From NCBI GenBank assembly GCA_021325115.1, contig JAJPHU010000110.1, positions 1 to 35,783 on the forward strand: DNA of 35,783 nt. The letters are read 5' to 3'. The position numbers were made by a program, and so were the translations under genes. This document shows positions 1 to 7,800 of the stretch, in pieces. How positions within the stretch are numbered: position 1 is the stretch's first letter; each line of letters starts with the position of its first letter. The stretch is from Planctomycetota bacterium. Lineage in GTDB: Bacteria > Planctomycetota > Planctomycetia > Gemmatales > Gemmataceae. A model generated the notes under the pieces. That model did not search any database and was not told where the DNA came from. It was given only the letters and a program-made list of their open reading frames with translations.

Positions 1-24
1 CTGAGGCCGCAGGAGGAGGCTGTC

Positions 25-750
25 GTGATCCACGTCAGCAATTTGACCAAGTATTACGGTGATTATGCGGCAGTTCGCAACGTGTCCTTCGATGTGCCCA
101 AAGGCCAGGTGGTCGGCTTCCTCGGTCCCAACGGGGCCGGCAAGTCTACTACCATGCGTATCCTCGCCGGCTATCTCACGGCCACGTCGGGCCGGGCGAC
201 TATTGCCGGACTCGATGTATTTTGGCAGCCGGTCGAGGTACGGCGGCGCATCGGCTATATGCCGGAAAACTGTCCGCTTTATCCGGAAATGCGCGTCGTC
301 GAATATTTGCGTTTCCGCGCCGGTATCAAGGGGCTACATGGCGGCGAGGCCAAGAAGCGCGTCGAATACGTTCTCGATCGCTGTTGGGTACGGGAGGTTC
401 GCCGGCAGCTCATTGGCACCTTGTCGAAAGGCTATCGCCAGCGTGTCGGCCTGGCAGACGTGTTGCTCAACAATCCGCCGGTGTTGATTCTCGATGAGCC
501 GACGGCAGGACTTGATCCGGGCCAAATCCGCGAGACGCGCAAATTGATCCGCGAGCTGGGGCAGGAACACACCATCCTGCTGTCCACGCATATTCTCTCT
601 GAAGTGGAAGTGACGTGCGATCAGGCCATTATCATCCACCGCGGCCAAGTCGTCGCCAGCGGCCGGCTCGTCGATCTGAAACCGGAAAATCAAAGCCTGG
701 AAGAAATGTTCATTGACTTAATTGAACGCGAAGCCGTGGTTCGTGCGTAG
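25..750 (+). CDS. ABC transporter ATP-binding protein (GldA-like)
   Basis: A 241-residue ABC ATPase that would hydrolyse ATP on the cytoplasmic face to drive the membrane proteins encoded next. Visible motifs are Walker A GPNGAGKST (residues 34-42), the signature in the variant form LSKGYRQR (133-140) instead of LSGGQ, Walker B VLILDEPTAGLDP (from about 153, catalytic Glu about 158) and the H-loop STH (187-189). The LSKGYRQR variant is typical of the GldA/CcmA-like branch of ABC-2 exporters. The start is GTG at 25, chosen because a near-perfect Shine-Dalgarno AGGAGGAGG lies at 11-19 with a 5-base spacer, and the protein then begins directly with the family's first strand. The permease gene follows after a 68-base gap that holds a hairpin. 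The substrate cannot be told from sequence. The family call is firm; the GldA analogy rests on the gene neighbourhood. Confidence 0.93.
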   Translation: MIHVSNLTKYYGDYAAVRNVSFDVPKGQVVGFLGPNGAGKSTTMRILAGYLTATSGRATIAGLDVFWQPVEVRRRIGYMPENCPLYPEMRVVEYLRFRAGIKGLHGGEAKKRVEYVLDRCWVREVRRQLIGTLSKGYRQRVGLADVLLNNPPVLILDEPTAGLDPGQIRETRKLIRELGQEHTILLSTHILSEVEVTCDQAIIIHRGQVVASGRLVDLKPENQSLEEMFIDLIEREAVVRA

Positions 751-755
751 AGAAA

Positions 756-805
756 CCAGCCCGCCATGCCCGCAGCGGCTATCCTTTGCGGGCACGGCAG
801 GCTGG
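756..805. repeat. Imperfect inverted repeat between ABC ATPase and permease genes
   Basis: Two 18-base arms (756-773 and 788-805) pair at 16 of 18 positions, and the two mismatches would be G-U pairs in RNA. The loop is 14 bases. No U-tract follows, so it is not a classical terminator. The right arm touches GGTGGAG (803-809), the likely ribosome-binding site of the permease gene, so the hairpin could dampen its translation. It may instead be one more copy of a dispersed palindrome. Confidence 0.6.
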
Positions 806-818
806 TGGAGAAAGGCAT

Positions 819-1883
819 ATGTTCAACAATCTCAGCCTCAACGGGCGCGAATGGCTGACGCTAACACTGCTGATCGTCCTCCTCGTCAGCGCGGCACTTG
901 GTCTGGTGTGGATGGCAGTCGGTCTGTTTCGCGCGCGCAGCTTAATTCGCCGTGAATTCAGCGCCTATTTTCTGTCACCGATCGCCTACGTGGTGCTGGT
1001 CGTTTTTCTGTTCGTCACGGGCGATCTGTTCGCCACCACGCTGGGTCTCTTAACGGCCAAGGGGCCAGTGGGCACGGAATCGCCCATGCAGACCATGTTC
1101 GGCGATCGGCTGTTTTGGCTGGTGTTTCTGTTCATTCCGCCGCTGTTGACCATGCGACTATTCGCCGAAGAGCGCAGCAGCGGCACGTTGGAAATGCTCA
1201 TGACGGCGCCCCTGCGCGATTGGCAAGTTGTGTTGTGTAAATATCTGGCTTGTCTGGCATTCTATACCGTGTTATGGCTGCCGACCTTGCTCTATCTGCC
1301 GGCCTTGCTCGGCGCTCAGGCACCGGTTTTCCATAATGCCTGGACGGCCCAGAGTATTTCGTTCGTCGCCGGGCTGGCGTGCATGCTGATCGGTCTGATG
1401 CTGTTGTTGCCGCACCTGGGTACGATGGCGCGGCTGGTATCGCTGACGCTGATCGTCCTAGGCGGTGCAGCGGCCGGCGCCGGCGGTTGGCTGCACTATC
1501 ATGCTGAGGGACCGCATTTATTCGAGGTGCCCGTGTTGCTCGATCCGTATCCGGTGCTGTGGACCTATGCGGGTATGTTCCTGGCCGGGGCGATGTTTCT
1601 GGCCATCGGTCTGTTTATCAGCAGTCTGGTACGCAATCAGATGGTGGCAGCCATCCTCGCCCTGGCAGTCGGCCTGGTCTTCATCGGCAGCGGCTTTTGG
1701 CGGCCAGAGTTGGCCGGCTCAAATCTCTACAACCTTGTCTACTTTTTCAGTGTGCCGCTGCATTTTGACCGCGCCTTCACACGCGGCTTGCTGGATACGC
1801 GCCCCCTTATCCTGTACGGCAGTACGGCCCTGTTCTGCTTGTTCCTCACGGTTCGTAGTCTGGAGGCCCGACGATGGCAATGA
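819..1883 (+). CDS. ABC-2 family transporter permease (GldF-like)
   Basis: A 354-residue polytopic inner-membrane protein, the presumed permease partner of the upstream ATPase. About seven hydrophobic segments are visible. An N-terminal one (about 13-37) precedes the family's usual opening, here RREFSAYFLSPIAYV, followed by the conserved cytoplasmic stretch FAEERSSGTLEMLMTAP, which is characteristic of ABC-2/GldF permeases. The N-terminal helix before the canonical start is therefore extra. ATG at 819 is preferred because GGTGGAG at 803-809 precedes it; an in-frame TTG at 786 lies inside the upstream hairpin and is unlikely. The 3' end overlaps the GldG-like gene by 10 bases, indicating translational coupling in one operon. 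Substrate unknown. Confidence 0.88.
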   Translation: MFNNLSLNGREWLTLTLLIVLLVSAALGLVWMAVGLFRARSLIRREFSAYFLSPIAYVVLVVFLFVTGDLFATTLGLLTAKGPVGTESPMQTMFGDRLFWLVFLFIPPLLTMRLFAEERSSGTLEMLMTAPLRDWQVVLCKYLACLAFYTVLWLPTLLYLPALLGAQAPVFHNAWTAQSISFVAGLACMLIGLMLLLPHLGTMARLVSLTLIVLGGAAAGAGGWLHYHAEGPHLFEVPVLLDPYPVLWTYAGMFLAGAMFLAIGLFISSLVRNQMVAAILALAVGLVFIGSGFWRPELAGSNLYNLVYFFSVPLHFDRAFTRGLLDTRPLILYGSTALFCLFLTVRSLEARRWQ

Positions 1884-4741
1884 CCTCCTGGTTATTCTGG
1901 TCGCGCCTGCATTTTTTGGTCCGCCTGCTCGGCTTGACTGGCGGCTTGCTCGCCTGCGGTGCTGGCGTCTTCGCTGCTGTGCGTGGCGAGTTCCGTGCTC
2001 TCCACGCTGCCGCTGACTTGCCACAAGCCTGGGACACCGGCACGGCCCTGGTGCAAACTGCCTGGCAAGCGCCGCAACAGAACCTGGCCGTGCTCCTGTG
2101 CCTGGCCGGCGCAGCGGCAGCGCTGTTTACGCTACTCATCGAGTTGCTCGTGATTCTCGCCTTCACCGCGACGCGCCGTAGTGCCTTCGGGTTCAATGCC
2201 GTGGTGCAGGGCATCTTGGCCGCCATCGCGCTGGTGGCGATCAATCTGTGGTCGTATCATCACTTTGTCCAGGTGGACTTCACACGCGATCGGCAATTCA
2301 CATTGCCGGAAGAAATTCGCAACGATCTGATCCAGCTGCATCCGGGCAGTCAAACCACCATTATTGTCTACAATCGCCACAAGGTCTTCGGCTTGATGCC
2401 GGACAAGCCGCAAGACGATTACGATTCCGCTGCCGAGCGCAAGGTCATCGAGAAAGTCCACGATCTGGTCGAACAATTCCGCACCATCGGTCCGCACATT
2501 CGAGTGGAAGTGCTCGATACCCAAGCGCGCGATTACAAATTCAAAGAACGCCTCCAAGAGGTGACAGAAACAGTGGCGAGCGGGGTTGCAGCAGCATCCC
2601 GAGTGAGCGAAGATGCCGAGATGCTGCGCAAAATGATCGAAGCCGCTCCGGAAAATAGCTTATTTTTCTGTGGCCGGGAGAACGACAAACTGCGTGTCCA
2701 ACAGCTGAGTTTCAACGACTTCTATCTCCTGGACAAAACGTTGTCGCAAGACGATCACGACGGCCGCGGCAATCTCGTTTTGCTTTATCAGGGCGTCGAG
2801 CCGTTCGCCCATCGCATCCTGCGGCTGGGTGAAAAGAAGCCACGCATCGCCATCGCCACCATCCATGAAGTGCTTTCGACCGGCAGCCAGCGCGACATCG
2901 GCCTGCGCGGCCTGCGCAACGCTCTGGAGGCGCGCGGCTTCGACGTTACGGACATCATCTTGAAGAAAGAAGGCAATGGCCCCCTTGGTTTGGAACCAGC
3001 TGTCTATTCGCTTGAGGAAAGCACTCTGGAGGGTTTGAAGCGCACGCAGCGGTTCTACGAGAACGATCTGGAGAAATTGCAAAAAGCTCGCAAGGAAACG
3101 GAACAGGAACGCGCCGTCTGGGAAAAAGCAGCTGAAGACGAAAAGACGCGGGCATCGCTGTTGAAACAAATCACCGATCAGGCGGTGAAGCGGGCCCAAG
3201 ACTATGCCCAGCAGGTCCAGCTAGTGGATGCGACGATTCAGCAGTATCGCCAGGCGTTGCTTAATCCGCCTTCGGATGCTGCCAAGGTGCGCTTGCAGCG
3301 GGAGTTGGCCCAATTGCAAGAAATCAGACCGCAATTAGCTGAATTGCGTGATCTGTGGCAAGACGCCATCACCGAGAGTGCGGCTCGCGATAAGCTGCTA
3401 CGCCGGGTCATCCGGGAGAACGTAGAAGATCTCGATGAGGATCTTCAGCATCTCGACCAGGCCCTTTCGGATTATCGGCAGCGGCTGGCGGCGACGCGAG
3501 CCGACATCGCCAAGATGAACGAGCCGAAGCTGGAAGAGCAACGCCGCATGACCGACCTCAAGGCCAAGCTGCAACGCTTGCTGGCGGATTGTGATTTACT
3601 GATGGTGCCGCGCATGACGCTGCGTAATACGGCCAACCGCTTCAGTAACATTGCTCCGCAAGTTTATCCCCTTGATCCGGCGCAGGTGGAGGCGATCAAG
3701 GAGTTCCTCAAAGCGGGCAAACCGATCTTGGCCTGTTTCGGTCCGCTGAATTGGCCGCAGGAAATCGGCATCGACGAGCCGCGGCCGGATGGCCTGGAAG
3801 AGCTGCTCACGCAGTTGGGCGTGAAGATGCTCAAACAAACGGTGCTGTTCGATGCCGAAGAACAGGGCTTCGCCGAGAATCGCGCCGGCCTGACCATCGC
3901 CGGTGCCAGCGTCGAAATCCCGCCGTTAATTTGGGACTGGCGCGCGCGCGACAGTCTGCCGCCGGGGAGCATGGACATTTCTCGTCCCCCCAATCGCATC
4001 CGTGCGGCCCTTCGCCTGATGGCGCGCGGCCTGGGCAAGGAAGAAGCGCTGGACATTCGCATCCGTGATCCGCGTCCGGTCTACTATGTGCCGCCTGAAC
4101 CACCCAGCCTGCGTCCTCTGGCCGTCGCCTCCCTGGCCGCGCCGGCGCAGCCCAACTGGACGGCGCTGATGCTGTCTTTGAGTGCACTCCAGCGAGCGCT
4201 GGATACCGCTGCCGAGCAACTGCCTATGGACCCGGTTTTCCTTATGACCAGTCCGCAAAGCTGGAATGAGGATCAGCCTTTCCCCACCGATGGCCGTATT
4301 CCCCAATTCGAGCAGCCGCAGCGCGATCAGGACAAGCGCAAGCAGCTAAAGCCGGCCGTCACAGGACTGGAGACGCGTCGTCGGGGACCGTTTCCCATTG
4401 GGGTGGCCGTGGAAACGACGTTGCCGCCCGACTGGTATGCCAGCGCAGCGGACAAACCGGCGCGAGTTCGCTTGGCAGTCATCGGCCAAGGCGGTTTCTT
4501 CACCGGCAAGGAACTGCCGGCGGCGCAAGAAAAATTGTTTGTCCAGACCATCAACTGGCTACTGGGCCGCGACGATCGTTTGCCGCGCGACGAACATCTG
4601 TGGAGCTATCCGCGCGTCAACGAGGCCATCCCTCCTGATTCGCCGACGGAATACTTGTGGTTGTGGGGCGCTCGCCTGGGTTTGCCTGTGTTATTTCTTT
4701 ATCTTGGGTTTGTCGTCGTGCTGTTCCGGCGCTTGCGATAA
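1874..4741 (+). CDS. GldG-like ABC-associated membrane protein with coiled-coil insertion
   Basis: A 955-residue membrane protein. Hydrophobic segments lie at about 12-36, 70-96 and 105-126. A large extracytoplasmic region of the type found in GldG and other uncharacterised ABC auxiliary proteins follows, ending in a C-terminal helix (about 930-950) with a basic tail. Residues about 385-568 are a strongly charged Glu/Lys/Arg/Gln-rich heptad-like stretch, a predicted coiled coil. It splits the GldG-type domain: IAIATIHEV lies before it and LLADCDLLMVPRMTL plus a GKPILACFGP strand lie after it. ATG at 1874 has GGAGG at 1862-1866, 7 bases upstream; an in-frame ATG two codons later is possible. 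It overlaps the permease gene by 10 bases and is followed by the DUF4340 gene. The role is inferred: with the ATPase and permease it probably forms an envelope-spanning complex. Confidence 0.82.
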   Translation: MAMTSWLFWSRLHFLVRLLGLTGGLLACGAGVFAAVRGEFRALHAAADLPQAWDTGTALVQTAWQAPQQNLAVLLCLAGAAAALFTLLIELLVILAFTATRRSAFGFNAVVQGILAAIALVAINLWSYHHFVQVDFTRDRQFTLPEEIRNDLIQLHPGSQTTIIVYNRHKVFGLMPDKPQDDYDSAAERKVIEKVHDLVEQFRTIGPHIRVEVLDTQARDYKFKERLQEVTETVASGVAAASRVSEDAEMLRKMIEAAPENSLFFCGRENDKLRVQQLSFNDFYLLDKTLSQDDHDGRGNLVLLYQGVEPFAHRILRLGEKKPRIAIATIHEVLSTGSQRDIGLRGLRNALEARGFDVTDIILKKEGNGPLGLEPAVYSLEESTLEGLKRTQRFYENDLEKLQKARKETEQERAVWEKAAEDEKTRASLLKQITDQAVKRAQDYAQQVQLVDATIQQYRQALLNPPSDAAKVRLQRELAQLQEIRPQLAELRDLWQDAITESAARDKLLRRVIRENVEDLDEDLQHLDQALSDYRQRLAATRADIAKMNEPKLEEQRRMTDLKAKLQRLLADCDLLMVPRMTLRNTANRFSNIAPQVYPLDPAQVEAIKEFLKAGKPILACFGPLNWPQEIGIDEPRPDGLEELLTQLGVKMLKQTVLFDAEEQGFAENRAGLTIAGASVEIPPLIWDWRARDSLPPGSMDISRPPNRIRAALRLMARGLGKEEALDIRIRDPRPVYYVPPEPPSLRPLAVASLAAPAQPNWTALMLSLSALQRALDTAAEQLPMDPVFLMTSPQSWNEDQPFPTDGRIPQFEQPQRDQDKRKQLKPAVTGLETRRRGPFPIGVAVETTLPPDWYASAADKPARVRLAVIGQGGFFTGKELPAAQEKLFVQTINWLLGRDDRLPRDEHLWSYPRVNEAIPPDSPTEYLWLWGARLGLPVLFLYLGFVVVLFRRLR

Positions 4742-4766
4742 AATGCGGTTTCTGAACGGGCGAGCA

Positions 4767-4782
4767 GGGCGTGTCAACGCCC
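4767..4782. repeat. Short hairpin in the spacer before the DUF4340 gene
   Basis: A 6-base perfect inverted repeat, GGGCGT/ACGCCC with a 4-base loop, in the 114-base spacer 4742-4855. No U-tract follows. The spacer is otherwise GC-rich and shows no ORF of note. It might be a degraded copy of a larger palindrome. Confidence 0.3.
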
Positions 4783-4855
4783 CGACGGCCTCTATTGGGG
4801 CATTCCCCTGCCCCGCTTGCCAAATGGGAAATCGCTTTTCAGAGGAGATCGCCAC

Positions 4856-7800
4856 ATGAATCTCAAGACGACTTTCATGCTGCTGGTGCTGGCCGGCGCT
4901 GGCGTATTGTTATGGTGGTATGGCAATCCGCCCTTGCCGCCTGCTTTGGATCTCGCTCCGCGCCCGGCTGCTGTCCAGGAGAAAGGCACACGCGACTTTC
5001 TGGAGGCGCTGCATCCGGACAAGATCCAACGCCTTGAGATCCATGCACCCAGCGGTATCACCGAATTGACTCACAAAGCAGATGGCCAATGGGGACTTCC
5101 GGGCAACTGGCCCGTTCGCCGTCTGGAAGTCGAACAGCTTGTCGACTTGCTTACGAACTTGCGTTCGCGTTTCCAGCCGCAGCCTCTTCACGATGACAAG
5201 GATTTGCTGACTTTCGGACTGGCTCATCCGCCTGTCACGGTAGCGATCCGCACCGAAGGCGAAGAGCATACGCTGGCTTTCGGAGAAGCACAGAGCGACA
5301 ATCTGGAAAATCGCTTCTCCCGCGACACCTACGTCCGTCTGGATAAAAAACCGGAGGTAGTGCGTCTGGCGCCGGGCCTAATCGCCGCGCTCGATAAACC
5401 GACCGATTACTACCAGGAGCGGCGCCTTTTCGAGAAGGAAACCATCAGCGGCGAGGATCGCCGCGATACCGTCGAGCAATTGCACGCGCGGAGCCTGACC
5501 ATCGAAGAGAAGAAGACGGCTGGCGTGCGCTTCACCGTGGTGCGTTCGGGCAAGTCCTGGAAAGAGGCGGAGTTGGCCGAGCCGGTACGCGATCGTCTCG
5601 ACGACGAGGCGCGTAAGGCGCTGTTGGCCGGTGTGCTCGATCTGTGGGCTGAACAATTCGTACCTGCCGGCAGCGGCGGCGTTTCGCCGTGGCTGTGGCA
5701 CGTCCATGCTTGCTGGGATGCCGCTTCGCTGGCTACCGACTTGTTCTTCGCCACACAAGGCGGCCTGCTGGTCCGCGCCGGCTTGACCAATCCCGAACGT
5801 ATCATCATAGCTAAAAATGATAGAGGCGATACGGTTACTCTTCTTATCGGTTCTGTCTCCAGTCGCCGTCAGCGCCTGGCGCCGGCGCCGCAGCCGCCGG
5901 GCATGTTTGGGAGCATGTCGCAGCAACGCCTGACGACCGTGACGGAAGAATATCGCTACGCCAAATTGCAATACAACGATCAGATCTTCGAGATCAAGGC
6001 CGATAAGCTCAAAGACATATTCGTCGCCCTCGATAAGCTGCGCGATAGCCGCATCGCCCGCTTCAACAGCGCCGACGCCCGCCGTGTCGAAATCCAACAC
6101 GGCGACGAAGCAATCGTCCTGGAAAAAGACAAAGACAACTGGAAGCTCGTCAAACCCTTTAGCGCCGAGGCCGACAACAGCAAGGTGACGGACCTGCTAA
6201 CCAAGCTGTCCGACCTGCAAGCGCACGGCAAAGATATTATCGATAAAGACGATCCTAAAAAATATGGATTCGACAAGCCAGCTATAGTGAAAGTCACCAT
6301 TGAGGAAGAAAACAAGGGGGAGGACCGACATCCCGCCGGTTCCACCGAGAAAAAGACGCGGACGCTGACCGTACGTGTCGGCAAGCATGACACGGACAAG
6401 AAAAAATTGTACGTCATGGCCGACGATTGGCCGCGCATCAATGCTGTGGACGATAGTCTGGCACCTCTGATCCAGCGTTCGGCATTGGCCTATCGCGGCA
6501 AGCGCTTGTTCGATTTCAACGCCGCCGATGTGGCCAAAATCACCATTGACAACCAGGGCCAAAAACTGACACTCGAGCATGATAAAGATTCTTGGCATCT
6601 TATAAGTCCGGTTAAGGCAGAGGCAGATACGGCACGGGTCGATCAACTCCTTGCCGACTTGGGGCACCTGGAAGCGGCTGAATTCGTCACAGAGGAGCCG
6701 AAACAAAACGAGTTGGAAGCTCAGTATGGCCTCGGCAAACCATCGATCACGGTTCGCATCGAATTCACGGACAAGAAAAAGCCGGCCAAGGAAGTGCATG
6801 TCGGCAAGGCACGCGGCGGCAAGAGCGGCTATTTTGCCCGCGTGGCTGATGGCGGGCCAGTCTTCGCCATCAACGAGGAGTTGCACAAGCAGTTGACACG
6901 CGACTCATTGAGCTATCGGCCACAAACGCTGTGGCAATTGCTGCCAGAGGAAATCGAATCGCTGCGTGTCCACAAGGCGGGACAGAAAGAATACACCCTA
7001 ACGCGCTCCGATAAGGAGTGGAAGATCAGCGGTCCTTTCGAAGCGCAGGCTTTTGGCGAGAGCGTGCAGAAAATGACAGCGGAGTTGCTCGCACCAAAGG
7101 TCGAAAACTACATTGCCCACGAGACGAAGGATCTGGCGGAGTACGGTTTGGACAAGCCGGCACTGACCGTCCACCTCAAGCCCGTTCTTGCGAAAAACGA
7201 CAAGGAGCATACGCTGCTAATCGGCAAGCCGGTGCGTTCCCACGCAGAGCGTGGGAACGCGGCGGATTCATACTATGCCAAGCGTGGCAACGATACAGCG
7301 ATATTTACAATTAGCGCTGCCCTTGTCCGCGCCGCCGACCGCGGAGCCCTCGATCTGCTCGATACCAAACTTTTGAGTCTCGATACAGCAAAGGTGGAGC
7401 GCGTACGTTCGCAAACGGGCGACCAGTCGTTGACACTGGAGCGTTCCCACCCGGAGGGAGGAAACGAGAAGGCTGGCTGGCAAGTGACAGAATCGCCGGC
7501 AGGTGCGTATCCGGCCGACACCGAGGCAGTGGCATCGCTAAGCTCCGTATGGGCGAACTTGCGCGCCCAGCGTTTCGCCGATTATGGCAAAGGCGTCGAA
7601 TGGGCGAAATATGGGCTGGCCAAACCGGCTGTCCGCATCACCGTGCGAGCGGGAAAGGATGAGCATGTTCTCGCTCTGGGCAAGCCGGTCGAAGGCCAAC
7701 CGGGTGCGCGTTATGCCCGCATCGATCAGGGGGTGGGAGTAGCCGTGCTACCGCCGGAGACGACTCGTTTGATGGAGCGCAGCTATCTCGATTACGTCAA

